A stretch of DNA of 64,000 bases from Anaerocolumna jejuensis DSM 15929 (GCF_900142215.1 NZ_FRAC01000023.1:1-64000); one strand, 5' to 3'. Shown: positions 47,324-57,309, counted from the stretch's first letter. Numbers and translations: made by a program. Notes: generated by a model not told the origin, from the sequence alone.

Positions 47324-47346
47324 TTTTCGAAAATTATCGAAAATAA
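47324..47346. promoter_or_regulatory. Candidate LacI-type operator pair at the transcription start
   Basis: TTTTCGAAAA (47324-47333) is followed directly by TTATCGAAAATAA (47334-47346), a second near-palindrome with a central CG. The position over the start site suits repression by the divergent LacI-family protein. Confidence 0.6.
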
Positions 47347-47475
47347 TTGGATGAACTATGAGCGGTACAGCTCAGCCTGGGTGGATGGAAATATGGAATT
47401 AGGTACAATAGGGTTATTGTAATGCCATATGGAACCCACTTTCCAGGATACATAACCGAATTGATAGGAGCAGAC

Positions 47476-48978
47476 ATGACGGATTATAGTGGTTTAAAAC
47501 GGGGAGCCGGGGTGCTGATGCCGGTAAGTGCGCTTCCATCACCTTATGGTATTGGTACATTGGGTAAAGAAAGTTTTGAATTTATTGAGTTTTTAAAGGA
47601 AGCCGGATTTACATACTGGCAAGTCCTCCCGGTGGGACCCACCAGCTTCGGAGACAGCCCCTACCAGTCCTTTTCAGCTTTTGCAGGAAATCCTTATTTT
47701 ATTGATCTGGATATGTTGATAGAAGAAGGACTATTGGCAAAGGAAGAGGTGGTTTCTGCAGAGTGGGGAGAGAAAGAGGAAGAAGTAGATTATGCCAGAA
47801 TTTACAATGCCCGCTTTAAAGTTCTTAAGAAAGCCTTTCATAACAGCAGGCACAGAGGAAGCCGGGAATACTCTGAATTCCTGAAGGAAAATGAATTCTG
47901 GCTGCATGATTACAGCTTTTATATGGCATTAAAAAACCATTTCCAGAACAGGGAATGGCAGCTCTGGGAGCAGGACATCGCATTTCGAAAAAAAGAAGCG
48001 GTTGAGAGATATGAAAAGCAGTTATCGGAAGAAATTGATTTTTGGAAGTTTGTACAGTTTAAGTTCAAGGAGCAATGGAAGCAGGTAAGAAAATATGCTG
48101 CCGATAACGGAATTTCTATTATTGGGGATATTCCCCTGTATGTTTCCATGGATAGCAGCGATGTATGGGTTCATGGTGATCTGTTCGAGCTGGATGAGAG
48201 AAAGAAACCCATTCATGTTGCAGGAGTGCCGCCGGATATGTTTTCTGCAGAGGGGCAGCGCTGGGGAAACCCTTTATACCGCTGGGATGTTATGGAGAAG
48301 CAGGATTTTAAGTGGTGGAGAGAAAGAATGAAGAGCCTTGCGGCTCTTTATGATGTGATACGTGTGGACCACTTCATTGGAATTGTGAATTATTATGCAA
48401 TACCGGTAAGCTGTCCCACGGCAGTGGAAGGGAAATGGGAAACCGGACCGGGGAAGAAGCTTACAGATGTTTTCACGGAATCCATTGGAAATGCCAGGAT
48501 TATAGCGGAGGATCTGGGGGTACTGACTCCGCCGGTAAAGAAGCTGATTCAGGAAACCGGCTTTGCCGGAATTAAGGTCCTGGAATTCGGTCTGGACGGA
48601 CCGGAGGACAATGACTATCTTCCCCACAATTATAAAACCTCTAACCTTGCGGTTTATACAGGTACTCATGATAATGAAACCCTTGTAGGGTTTTTGCAGA
48701 AGAAAAGCTGGAAGGAATTAGAGAAGCTTCTGACGTATTTTCAGGTCACGGATTTTAGAATGCTGCCGGACGCAATTATCCGTGCGGCATATGCAAGTGT
48801 TGCGGATGCAGCCATTATACAGATGCAGGATTTCTTAAAGCTTGATAATTCTGCCAGAATGAACTTCCCTTCCACTGTGGGAGGCAATTGGAAGTGGCGG
48901 TTTAAGAAGGAACAGTATCAGGAAATTGATTGTAAGAAACTTTATTGCCTGGCTTGTCTTTATGCCAGAGCAAAATAA
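47476..48978 (+). CDS. malQ: 4-alpha-glucanotransferase (amylomaltase), GH77
   Basis: A 500-aa cytoplasmic enzyme that disproportionates maltodextrins. The start MTDYSGLKRGAGVLMPVSAL and the LPSPYGIGTLG and GDSPYQSFSAFAGNP motifs are typical. The catalytic set is D298 in IRVDHFIGI (nucleophile), E345 in AEDLGVLTP (acid/base) and D399 in THDNET. GGAG 6 nt before ATG 47476 supports this start over ATG 47422. It is the first gene of the LacI-controlled locus, 15 bp before the phosphorylase gene, with which it cooperates in maltodextrin breakdown. Confidence 0.95.
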   Translation: MTDYSGLKRGAGVLMPVSALPSPYGIGTLGKESFEFIEFLKEAGFTYWQVLPVGPTSFGDSPYQSFSAFAGNPYFIDLDMLIEEGLLAKEEVVSAEWGEKEEEVDYARIYNARFKVLKKAFHNSRHRGSREYSEFLKENEFWLHDYSFYMALKNHFQNREWQLWEQDIAFRKKEAVERYEKQLSEEIDFWKFVQFKFKEQWKQVRKYAADNGISIIGDIPLYVSMDSSDVWVHGDLFELDERKKPIHVAGVPPDMFSAEGQRWGNPLYRWDVMEKQDFKWWRERMKSLAALYDVIRVDHFIGIVNYYAIPVSCPTAVEGKWETGPGKKLTDVFTESIGNARIIAEDLGVLTPPVKKLIQETGFAGIKVLEFGLDGPEDNDYLPHNYKTSNLAVYTGTHDNETLVGFLQKKSWKELEKLLTYFQVTDFRMLPDAIIRAAYASVADAAIIQMQDFLKLDNSARMNFPSTVGGNWKWRFKKEQYQEIDCKKLYCLACLYARAK

Positions 48979-48993
48979 TTACGAGGTAAAAGC

Positions 48994-51327
48994 ATGGAAA
49001 ATTTTAAACAATATGTAAGCACCATACTGGAACTGGATTACCGTAAGACGATTAAGGAAGCAGATACCACAGAGCTTTACCACGCTGTTTCCAAAGCAGT
49101 AATGCAGATGATCAAAAAGGACTGGGATAAGGATGCAGGCAGTAAAAAGGTGTCCTATCTCTCTGCGGAATTTCTGGTAGGAAGACTGGTATACAGCAAT
49201 CTTTTAAACAGCGGCCTCTATCATACCTATGCCGAAATGATGGGTGAGAATAACCTGGATATCGGGATTTTTGAAGATATTGAGGATGCCGCTTTGGGCA
49301 ACGGAGGACTGGGAAGACTGGCAGCCTGCTTTCTGGATTCCGGCGCAACGCTTGGGATTCCCTTAAACGGATATGGAATACGTTACAGATACGGTCTGTT
49401 CAAGCAGTATTTTGAAGATGGTTTCCAAAGGGAAATGCCCGATGACTGGCAGAGATTCGGGGATCCCTGGTCTGTCAGAAAGGATAAGGAGAAGATACGG
49501 ATTGATTTTAAGAACCAGTCGGTCTATGCAGTCCCTTATGATACGCCGGTAATCGGATACGGCGGCAATACCGTAAATTATTTAAGATTGTGGCAGGCAG
49601 AGCCTATAGAAGAATTCGATTTTGAACTGTTTAATGAGCAGAAATATGAGAAGGCAGTAAAAAACAGGGATGAAGCGGAGGCAATTTCAAGTCTTCTCTA
49701 TCCCAATGATTCTACCGATGCCGGCAAAAAGCTTCGCTTAAAGCAGCAGTATTTCTTTGCAGCCGCTTCCATAAGAGACATGGTAAAAAGATATAAAGAG
49801 AAATACGGGGATGATTTCAGCCATTTCCAGGATGAATATGCGATTCAGCTAAATGACACCCATCCCGTGGTGGCAATACCGGAGTTTGTTCGAATCCTGA
49901 TGGAAGAAGAAAAGCTATCCTTTGCCAGGGCATTTCGCATTACAAGAGAGACTTTTGCCTATACGAACCATACGGTTATGGCGGAGGCGCTGGAAAAATG
50001 GAGCATTTCCTTATTCCGTTCCGTAATTCCAGGGGTCTATAAATATGTTCAGCTGTTGCAGAAAGCCTTGATAAAGGAGTTGAAAACCTTTGGCAAGACA
50101 GCGGAAGCAGAGCAAAGGATTTATAACATCATTGACGGAAACCTGATTTATATGGCAAGACTTGCAGTATTTGCAAGCCACTCCACCAACGGTGTTGCAG
50201 GACTACATACGGAAATCCTGAAGAAGGATGTATTAAAGGAATGGTATGAGATTTACCCGGAACGTTTTCAGAATAAGACCAACGGAATTACCCAGAGAAG
50301 ATGGCTCTCCCTTTCCAATATGGAGCTGTCCGGCTTCATTACCGACAGGATAGGAAATTCATGGATTCTGAATCTGGATAGCCTGAAGAAGCTGGAAGAA
50401 TTTAAGGATAACAAGCAGGTTATTAAGCAGTTTGCAGATATAAAGCATATTAAGAAGCAGCAGCTTGCTGATTATATAAAGAAACAGGAGAACATCCAGA
50501 TTAATCCTGACTTTATTTTCGATATTCAGGTTAAGAGGCTTCATGAATATAAGCGCCAGCTCCTTAACGCCTTTTCCATTATGGATATTTATTTTGGTAT
50601 TAAGGATGGAAGCATAAAAGATTTTACTCCTACACTGTTCCTGTTTGGTGCGAAAGCAGCACCCGGATATTTCAGGGCCAAGGGAATTATCAAATACATT
50701 AATGAAATTGCAAAGCTCATTAATTCCGATCCCGAAGTAAAGGACCTGATGCAGGTGGTATTCGTATCCAATTATAATGTCTCTTATGCACAAAAGCTGG
50801 TACCTGCCGCTGATATTTCGGAACAGATATCAACCGCAGGCACAGAAGCCTCAGGAACCGGTAATATGAAGTTTATGCTAAACGGTGCCGTTACCCTCGG
50901 AACCTATGATGGTGCCAACATTGAGATAGTAGAGCAGGCCGGAGAAGAAAATAATTACATCTTTGGTGCAAGGGTCGAAGATATTGAGGCTGTTAAGAAT
51001 ACTTATAATCCTGCCAAGATTTATCAAGCCAATCCCAGAATCAAGAGGGTGCTGGATACTTTAATTGACGGAACCTTTGAGGATAACGGAACGGGAATGT
51101 TTAAGGAGCTCTACAGTGCTATCTTAGAGGGAGCAAGCTGGCATAAGCCGGATCATTATTACCTCCTTCTGGACTTTGATGACTACACAGACACAAGGCT
51201 CCGCGTTAACAGGGAATATAAGGATACGTTCCATTTCCACAGAAAATGTTTCATCAATACGGCCAATGCAGGCTTGTTCTCCAGTGACAGAACCATAAAG
51301 GAATATTACAACGAGATATGGAAATAA
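48994..51327 (+). CDS. glgP: Maltodextrin/glycogen phosphorylase (GT35)
   Basis: A 777-aa pyridoxal-phosphate enzyme releasing glucose 1-phosphate from alpha-1,4-glucans. Landmarks are YLSAEFLVGRLVYSNLLN, ALGNGGLGRLAACFLDS, NDTHPVVAIPE, VKRLHEYKRQLLNA and the PLP site EASGTGNMKFMLNGAV with K626. Length is near that of bacterial enzymes (750-815 aa). It follows malQ with a GAGG-type ribosome binding site. Whether the main substrate is internal glycogen or imported maltodextrin is not clear from sequence; the operon context favours maltodextrin. Confidence 0.95.
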   Translation: MENFKQYVSTILELDYRKTIKEADTTELYHAVSKAVMQMIKKDWDKDAGSKKVSYLSAEFLVGRLVYSNLLNSGLYHTYAEMMGENNLDIGIFEDIEDAALGNGGLGRLAACFLDSGATLGIPLNGYGIRYRYGLFKQYFEDGFQREMPDDWQRFGDPWSVRKDKEKIRIDFKNQSVYAVPYDTPVIGYGGNTVNYLRLWQAEPIEEFDFELFNEQKYEKAVKNRDEAEAISSLLYPNDSTDAGKKLRLKQQYFFAAASIRDMVKRYKEKYGDDFSHFQDEYAIQLNDTHPVVAIPEFVRILMEEEKLSFARAFRITRETFAYTNHTVMAEALEKWSISLFRSVIPGVYKYVQLLQKALIKELKTFGKTAEAEQRIYNIIDGNLIYMARLAVFASHSTNGVAGLHTEILKKDVLKEWYEIYPERFQNKTNGITQRRWLSLSNMELSGFITDRIGNSWILNLDSLKKLEEFKDNKQVIKQFADIKHIKKQQLADYIKKQENIQINPDFIFDIQVKRLHEYKRQLLNAFSIMDIYFGIKDGSIKDFTPTLFLFGAKAAPGYFRAKGIIKYINEIAKLINSDPEVKDLMQVVFVSNYNVSYAQKLVPAADISEQISTAGTEASGTGNMKFMLNGAVTLGTYDGANIEIVEQAGEENNYIFGARVEDIEAVKNTYNPAKIYQANPRIKRVLDTLIDGTFEDNGTGMFKELYSAILEGASWHKPDHYYLLLDFDDYTDTRLRVNREYKDTFHFHRKCFINTANAGLFSSDRTIKEYYNEIWK

Positions 51328-51574
51328 GGTAGTGGCTTTAATAATACCGTGCGTAATTGAATTTTAATTTTTTGAAAGTTTATTATGCACTATATTAAGC
51401 CTGCCTGGGTTATGTATGGCATTGAAAAGGGGAATTTATATGTCTTAAGGCATATTGATTCAGCAGGGAGAAGGTATAATTCCTGCAGATATATGGCATT
51501 TGATTGCCTAATCTATAATAAGGCTGAGTTATTTATTAACTTGGCAATATGTAAAAAAGGAAAGAGGTAGAATT

Positions 51575-52888
51575 ATGAAAAAAGTATCAAGACTTCTTGC
51601 GTTACTTATGGTTACCATGTTAGTAATCAGTAATTTTGCAGCATGCGGTAAGAATGAGGGGAAAAATACCGGCTCAACGGGTACCAATGATTCCGCACAG
51701 GCTACGAAAGCCCCTGATGAAACGAAGGCTCCTGCCAAAGCTGAGGATGTAGCTTTAAAAGTGTGGGCTCCTGAAAATCAGATTCAGCCGGGCACCATTG
51801 ATTCCATGTGCAAATCCTTCCAGGCTCTGCATCCTGAATGGAATATCAAATTTACGGTAGAGACTCAGGGAGAAGATACAGCAAAAGATGAGATCTTAAA
51901 GGATGTTACGGCAGCTGGTGATGTATTCTTTTTCGCAAATGACCAGTTACAGGAGCTTAAAAATGCAGGTGCTATTGCAAGACTTGGCGGTTCAACAGAA
52001 GAAATGGTAAAAACCACTATGACTGAGCAGGTAGTAAATACGGTTACCATTGATGATGCTGTCTATGCAATTCCTTTCACACATAACACCTTCTTTATGT
52101 ATTATGATAAGTCCCTCCTGTCAACTGACGATATTAAGTCACTGGAGAGTATTATGGCAAAGAAAACCTCCGATGGCGTATATAATTTCTGCTTTGATTC
52201 AGCCGGAGGATGGAAATTAGCTGCCTGGTATTATGGTGCAGGCTTATCAATCTATGGTGACAGTGCTACTGATTTTGCAGCAGGCTGCAATTGGAATAAT
52301 GCAACAGGATTGGCAGTAACAAATTACATGATTGATTTAATTAAGAATCCGAAATGTGCTTATGCAGACGATGTAAACATATCTGAATTAGCAGGAGCTC
52401 ATAAACTTGGTGCCTGGTTTGACGGTTCCTGGAACTACCAGTTATACAAGGATGCTTTAGGGGATGATTTAGGTCTTGCCGTTATTCCTACCTTCAATCC
52501 TGATGGGAAAGATTATCAGTTAAAGAGCTTCTATGGTTCAAAATGTATCGGCGTCAATGCTCAGACGAAGTACCCTGAGGCAGCGGTAGCCTTTGCAGCA
52601 TACTTAGGCAGTGAAGAAATGCAGAAACAGCGCTTTGTAGAAACAGCACAGGTTCCTACCAACAAGGCAGTAAGTGAATCAGCTGAAGTACAGGCAGATC
52701 CGGTTGCATCAGTTCTTGTACAGGAATCCAATATGGCGTCCGTATTACAGCCAAACTCTGCTGAATTTACATCAAGATTCTGGCCGAATATCACTGGCTT
52801 TGCTACGGAAATCAGAAGTGGTGATTTTAATAAAAAGAATGCGCAGGAAAAGCTTGATACTTTCGTAAAGACCTTAAAGGTAGAATAA
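51575..52888 (+). CDS. malE: Maltodextrin ABC transporter substrate-binding lipoprotein
   Basis: A 437-aa lipoprotein. The signal peptide ends in the lipobox NFAAC, followed by a Thr/Ala/Lys-rich linker (about 25-57) and a family 1 solute-binding domain (LKVWAPENQ, TFFMYYDKSLL, GAWFDGSWNY). It captures maltose or maltodextrin outside the cell for the two permeases encoded next. AAAGGAAAGAGG precedes the ATG. A 247-bp gap with only a spurious 61-codon frame separates it from glgP, so it may have its own promoter. A hairpin follows its stop codon. Confidence 0.93.
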   Translation: MKKVSRLLALLMVTMLVISNFAACGKNEGKNTGSTGTNDSAQATKAPDETKAPAKAEDVALKVWAPENQIQPGTIDSMCKSFQALHPEWNIKFTVETQGEDTAKDEILKDVTAAGDVFFFANDQLQELKNAGAIARLGGSTEEMVKTTMTEQVVNTVTIDDAVYAIPFTHNTFFMYYDKSLLSTDDIKSLESIMAKKTSDGVYNFCFDSAGGWKLAAWYYGAGLSIYGDSATDFAAGCNWNNATGLAVTNYMIDLIKNPKCAYADDVNISELAGAHKLGAWFDGSWNYQLYKDALGDDLGLAVIPTFNPDGKDYQLKSFYGSKCIGVNAQTKYPEAAVAFAAYLGSEEMQKQRFVETAQVPTNKAVSESAEVQADPVASVLVQESNMASVLQPNSAEFTSRFWPNITGFATEIRSGDFNKKNAQEKLDTFVKTLKVE

Positions 52889-52914
52889 TTATACGGAATT
52901 ATTAAGATGTTATG

Positions 52915-52954
52915 CAGAAACGGAATGTCCTGGTAACCGGGCATTCCGTTTCTG
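52915..52954 (+). other. Intercistronic hairpin between malE and malF
   Basis: CAGAAACGGAATG (52915-52927) pairs perfectly with CATTCCGTTTCTG (52942-52954). No T run follows. Such hairpins commonly protect the binding-protein part of an importer mRNA, giving more binding protein than permease. Confidence 0.7.
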
Positions 52955-52997
52955 ATATGTAAACCGGAAGAGGTTAATGAAAATAAGGAGGAAGAAG

Positions 52998-54386
52998 ATG
53001 GCCGGCAAAAAGCATAAAACAACTGAGAAATCAGCCTCTTATAATGATACCAGCTTTGGTACTGCATTTATGAAGGGCAATATAATAACAAAATTATCTG
53101 CTGTTGTCTTTGGTCTGGGAAATATCCTTCACAAACAGATTATACGCGGTCTGTTGTTATTGGGCATGGAAGCTGCTTATCTGTCCTATATGCTTAATAA
53201 AGGATTTAAGGCAATTGGTGACATGATAACACTTGGAACGAATCTGCAGGAAGAAGTTTTTAATGAGAAGAAGCAGATATATGAGTACGCTGTGGGAGAT
53301 AACTCCATGCTCTGCCTTCTATACGGCGTTATAACTTTTGTTTTGACAGTGACATTTTTATTTGTTTTGGTTTCTTCTGTAAAAAGTGCTTATAATACAC
53401 AGAAGAGAATAGAACTTGAGAAACCTGTTCCCACCTTTGGTGATGATCTGAAATCTTTAGGACAGCAAAATCTGCATAAAGCGCTTTTGTTTATTCCTAT
53501 TTTAGGTGTTTTATGTTTTACCATTATACCGCTGATTTTTATGATTCTCATTGCATTTACAAATTATGACCAGAAGCATCAGCCGCCGGGCAATTTATTT
53601 GACTGGATAGGCTTTGATAATTTTATTGCAATGTTCAAGACCGGAGGAGATTTAGCGAAAACTTTTTGGCCGGTATTTTCCTGGACGATCATATGGGCAG
53701 TAATTGCTACTTTTTCCTGTTATATTCTGGGAATGCTGCTGGCACTTATTATTAACCGCGAGGGAACACATTTTAAAAGCTTCTGGAGGTTCCTGTTTGT
53801 ATTGTCAATTGCTGTTCCTCAATTTGTTTCCTTACTGACTATGAGCACAATTTTTAATACAAATGGCCCCGTAAATTCATTTCTGCGGACCCTGGGATTA
53901 ATCAGTACGCCAATTCCATTTTTGACGGACCCGACTTTGGCAAAAATCACAATAATCTGTGTTAATATATGGATTGGCGTTCCCTTTACCATGCTTAGTA
54001 CGACGGGTATATTGCAGAATATCCCAAAGGATTTATATGAGGCAGCCAGGGTTGACGGTGCAAATGCCTTTGTTACTTTCATGAAAATTACCTTACCGTA
54101 TATGCTGTTTGTAACAACTCCAAGTCTGATTACTGCTTTTACGGGTAATATCAACAACTTTAATGTTATATTCCTGTTAACAGGAGGAGGCCCGCAAACA
54201 CTGGATTATTATTATGCGGGCAAGACAGATTTGCTGGTTACGTGGCTCTATAAGATGACGATTACGAATAAGGAGTACAGCTATGGAGCAGTTATCGGTA
54301 TTATCGTATTTATCATACTTGCGGTAACATCCTTGTTAACATACCGCCGTACGGGGTCCTATAAAGATGAGGAGGCGTTCCAATAA
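52998..54386 (+). CDS. malF: Maltodextrin ABC transporter permease MalF-type
   Basis: A 462-aa CUT1 permease. An N-terminal extension of about 150 residues with two to three helices precedes the permease core, as in MalF proteins of Firmicutes. The core has IPILGVLCFTIIPLIFMILIAF and the EAA loop LYEAARVDGANAFVTFMKITLP. ATG 52998 follows AGGAGG at 7 nt; the upstream in-frame ATG 52977 contains no such site. Its stop overlaps the malG start (TAATG), so the two are translationally coupled. The ATPase subunit is not encoded here. Confidence 0.94.
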   Translation: MAGKKHKTTEKSASYNDTSFGTAFMKGNIITKLSAVVFGLGNILHKQIIRGLLLLGMEAAYLSYMLNKGFKAIGDMITLGTNLQEEVFNEKKQIYEYAVGDNSMLCLLYGVITFVLTVTFLFVLVSSVKSAYNTQKRIELEKPVPTFGDDLKSLGQQNLHKALLFIPILGVLCFTIIPLIFMILIAFTNYDQKHQPPGNLFDWIGFDNFIAMFKTGGDLAKTFWPVFSWTIIWAVIATFSCYILGMLLALIINREGTHFKSFWRFLFVLSIAVPQFVSLLTMSTIFNTNGPVNSFLRTLGLISTPIPFLTDPTLAKITIICVNIWIGVPFTMLSTTGILQNIPKDLYEAARVDGANAFVTFMKITLPYMLFVTTPSLITAFTGNINNFNVIFLLTGGGPQTLDYYYAGKTDLLVTWLYKMTITNKEYSYGAVIGIIVFIILAVTSLLTYRRTGSYKDEEAFQ

Positions 54387-55261
54387 TGAGCAGACAAATA
54401 AATGCGGCCCGTTCAATGAAAAAGGTTATTCAGAATTTAATTGTTCATATCTTTCTTGCTATTACCGGATTCATCTGGGTCCTCCCTATTTTTTTTGTTA
54501 TACTGACCTCCTTCCGTGCGGAAAAAGGTACTTATACAAGCTATATCTTTCCTAAAAACTATACACTGAATAATTACCATAAGTTATTTTCCCAGGCAGG
54601 GAGCCTTGTGTTTACAAAATGGTTTATGAATACCCTCCTGGTAGCAATAGCAAGCTGCCTGATATCAGCATTTTTCGTACTTTCGATTTCTTATGTATTA
54701 TCGAGATTGCGTTTTAAAATGCGTAAAAAGCTTATGAATATTGCACTGATACTGGGAATGTTCCCCGGATTTATGTCAATGATAGCCGTTTATTATATTC
54801 TAAAGGGGCTAGGCCTCCTGGAAAACGGTCCTTTTAAATTGTTTGCATTAGTTCTGGTATATTCGGCCGGCTCCTGTCTGGGCTTTTATATCGCCAAAGG
54901 CTTCTTTGATACAATACCTAAAACAATTGATGAAGCCGCCTATATTGATGGTGCAACGAAATTTCAGGTATTTAAAAAGATTACCATTCCGTTGTCAAAG
55001 CCGATTATAGTAAACACCCTGCTGACTTCTTTTATGGCTCCGTGGGTGGATTATATTTTCGCAAAGGTAATTCTGGGTCAGGACAGGCAATATTATACCA
55101 TCGCTATCGGCTTATGGACAATGCTCCAGAAAGAGTTTATCCAGTATTATTACACAACTTTCTTTGCGGGCTGTGTAATTATCTCCATACCGATTGCAAT
55201 ACTGTTCTTATATGCCCAGAGGTTCTATGTGGATGGAATGTCGGGGGCCGTTAAGGGATAG
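54386..55261 (+). CDS. malG: Maltodextrin ABC transporter permease MalG-type
   Basis: A 291-aa CUT1 permease and partner of MalF. Six helices are visible, starting with LIVHIFLAITGFIWVLPIFF, and the EAA loop is IDEAAYIDGATKFQVFKKITIPLSKP (residues about 185-210). The C-terminus FYVDGMSGAVKG is the usual MalG ending. The start codon overlaps the malF stop by one base. A terminator lies about 90 bp downstream, before the amylase gene. Confidence 0.95.
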   Translation: MSRQINAARSMKKVIQNLIVHIFLAITGFIWVLPIFFVILTSFRAEKGTYTSYIFPKNYTLNNYHKLFSQAGSLVFTKWFMNTLLVAIASCLISAFFVLSISYVLSRLRFKMRKKLMNIALILGMFPGFMSMIAVYYILKGLGLLENGPFKLFALVLVYSAGSCLGFYIAKGFFDTIPKTIDEAAYIDGATKFQVFKKITIPLSKPIIVNTLLTSFMAPWVDYIFAKVILGQDRQYYTIAIGLWTMLQKEFIQYYYTTFFAGCVIISIPIAILFLYAQRFYVDGMSGAVKG

Positions 55262-55351
55262 TATTGATAGCATTTACCTGGTTCGAAAGAATGTAAATGG
55301 ATACTGTTTAACTTGAGCAAAATCATTATTAATAAGATATCATCATGGAAG

Positions 55352-55390
55352 GCCGCTGTGTAAATTGAAATAGTTTTACAGCGGCTTTTT
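55352..55390 (+). terminator. Intrinsic terminator after malG
   Basis: GCCGCTGT (55352-55359) pairs with ACAGCGGC (55378-55385), followed by TTTTT. Confidence 0.85.
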
Positions 55391-55440
55391 GTGTTATTTG
55401 GTATGAACAGCCTGGCTCAGCCAGGTCTGCAGGGGTATAG

Positions 55441-55467
55441 TTTGAAAAATACAATGTATTTTTCAAA
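55441..55467. repeat. 27-bp perfect palindrome (TGAAAAAT family)
   Basis: TTTGAAAAATACA (55441-55453) and TGTATTTTTCAAA (55455-55467) flank a single central base. Related palindromes with the arms TGAAAAAT...ATTTTTCA occur after the amylase and tadA genes. It lies between the malG terminator and the amylase start and may act as an operator or a small repeat. Confidence 0.7.
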
Positions 55468-55523
55468 TTGAAGATGAATTCATAGATATTAATTTAATGG
55501 GCTAATATTTGGAAAGGGGTTAA

Positions 55524-57299
55524 ATGAAGAGAATTATATATGGACTTTGTATTACATTACTAATGGCACTTTTTTTGACAGGCTGTTCCGGAAATAAGGC
55601 TGCTGTCAAGGAAAGTAACAATCCTGTTATTGAAAAGGGAGAGGAATCAGGAACAAAGGAAAAGGCCGGTACCGGGGAAGGGACGGATAAGATCTCCGGT
55701 AATCCTGCAAACTCCGGTACCCAAAAGGCTGAGGAAGGGGCAGCAGAGGATTTGGCAGCATTGACGCCGGTAAAACTAAATGATAATTACGGAACCTATT
55801 ATGAGGTGTTCCTATATTCATATTATGACAGCAATGGTGATGGAATTGGAGATATCAATGGCTTGATCGATAAGCTGGATTATCTCAATGACGGAGACCC
55901 AAAGACAACAACGGATCTGGGAGTGAACGGAATCTGGCTTATGCCGGTAATGCCCTCCGACAGCTACCATAAATATGATGTTAAAGACTATTATAACATT
56001 GACCCCCAATATGGTACTATGGATGATTTCAAGCGTCTGATAGCAGAGTGCAATAAGAGGGGAATCAAGGTCATTCTGGACCTGGTGCTCAATCATACAT
56101 CCACTCAGAATCCCTGGTTTCAGTCCGCAGTAAAAAGTCTTGGTATAGAGCCCTGCGGGAAGAAAAAGTGTACTCATAAGGAGCTTTGCAGAGAGCACAA
56201 TCCCTATGTTGGATATTATAACTTTATAGAAGGCGGCTCTGCTAAAAAGAACTATCACAGTACCGGAACAGGGGACTGGTATTATGAGGGAGAGTTCAGC
56301 AGGAATATGCCGGACTTAAACCTGGATAATAAGGCCTTAAGAAAAGATATCGAGGACATAATGAGCTATTGGCTTGCGATGGGAGTTCACGGCTTCAGGC
56401 TGGATGCCGCCCTTCATTATTTTTCCGAAAATACGGGTAAAAATAATGAGGTCCTTTCCTGGTTAAATACCTTTGTTAAGAATAAAAAGAAAGACAATTA
56501 CATAGTAGCAGAGGTCTGGACGAACTTATCCCAGTATTCCCAGTATTACAAGAGCGGGATTGACAGTGTATTTGACTTTGACTTTGCGACAGAAGCCGGA
56601 ATCATTGCAAAGACGGTTAACAGAAGGGCAACGTCTTCTCCAGGTATCTATTTTGCACAGGCTTTAGAGCAGGTACAGGACAGTATTAAAAAATATAATC
56701 CCAATGGCATTGATGCTCCCTTTTTCACCAACCATGACACTGCCAGGGCCTATGGCTATTTTGCAGGCAGTCTGGATAAGCTAAAGCTGGCAGCCGGTAT
56801 GAATCTGACAATGACAGGGAATGCCTTTGTGTATTACGGAGAAGAGATTGGTATGACGGGAAGCAGAAAAGATGAGGATAAAAGGGCTCCCATGTACTGG
56901 TCGGATACCGATTCTGCCGGAATGACCAAGGGCCCTGCGGGAATGGATGAACCCTCCTATCCCCTTGGAAGTGCGGAAGAACAGGCAAAGGATTATGCTT
57001 CTTTGTACAATTATTATAAGAAGGCCATTGCCTTACGAAATGCCATTCCCGGTATTGCAAGAGGTGAGGTTGAGGTTGTAACCTCCGTAACGGACATGGA
57101 CGTTACGGCTGTTACAAAGACATATAAAGGCAGCAGGATTCTGCTTTTGTATAATTTTTCGCAGGAGGCAAAGCAGATAGATGTAAGGCCGCTTAAGGTC
57201 AGTAAGCTTCTTGGCTCCCTGGATACGGAAGGGGCAAGAACAGAGCTAAAGGATGGGGTGGTTACACTGCCGGCCTATTCTATTGGCATATTGGAATAA
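55524..57299 (+). CDS. Alpha-amylase family lipoprotein, GH13
   Basis: A 591-aa extracellular, lipid-anchored glucan hydrolase. The signal peptide ends in lipobox LTGC, followed by a disordered Gly/Glu/Lys linker to about residue 90. The GH13 barrel has VNGIWLMPVMPS, DLVLNHTS, D294 in GFRLDAAL (nucleophile), E330 in VAEVWTN (acid/base) and D405 in TNHDTAR. An insert carries C211, C216, H218 and C222 (CGKKKCTHKELC), possibly a metal site or disulfide loop. It would cut starch or maltodextrin at the cell surface for the neighbouring importer. It is downstream of the malG terminator, so it probably has its own promoter. Confidence 0.93.
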   Translation: MKRIIYGLCITLLMALFLTGCSGNKAAVKESNNPVIEKGEESGTKEKAGTGEGTDKISGNPANSGTQKAEEGAAEDLAALTPVKLNDNYGTYYEVFLYSYYDSNGDGIGDINGLIDKLDYLNDGDPKTTTDLGVNGIWLMPVMPSDSYHKYDVKDYYNIDPQYGTMDDFKRLIAECNKRGIKVILDLVLNHTSTQNPWFQSAVKSLGIEPCGKKKCTHKELCREHNPYVGYYNFIEGGSAKKNYHSTGTGDWYYEGEFSRNMPDLNLDNKALRKDIEDIMSYWLAMGVHGFRLDAALHYFSENTGKNNEVLSWLNTFVKNKKKDNYIVAEVWTNLSQYSQYYKSGIDSVFDFDFATEAGIIAKTVNRRATSSPGIYFAQALEQVQDSIKKYNPNGIDAPFFTNHDTARAYGYFAGSLDKLKLAAGMNLTMTGNAFVYYGEEIGMTGSRKDEDKRAPMYWSDTDSAGMTKGPAGMDEPSYPLGSAEEQAKDYASLYNYYKKAIALRNAIPGIARGEVEVVTSVTDMDVTAVTKTYKGSRILLLYNFSQEAKQIDVRPLKVSKLLGSLDTEGARTELKDGVVTLPAYSIGILE

Positions 57300-57309
57300 A
57301 GGAATGGTT

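Larger units (their letters stand above)
46894..47475. other. Divergent control region, LacI regulator / maltodextrin operon
   Basis: About 580 bp without a gene; a frame opening at 47422 runs into malQ without a ribosome binding site. It holds the malQ promoter and two TTTTCGAAAA palindromes, listed separately. The rest is AT-rich with no recognised element. Confidence 0.5.

Noticed and set aside
51385..51570. 61-codon ORF between glgP and malE
   Set aside because: No ribosome binding site and no recognisable protein features.
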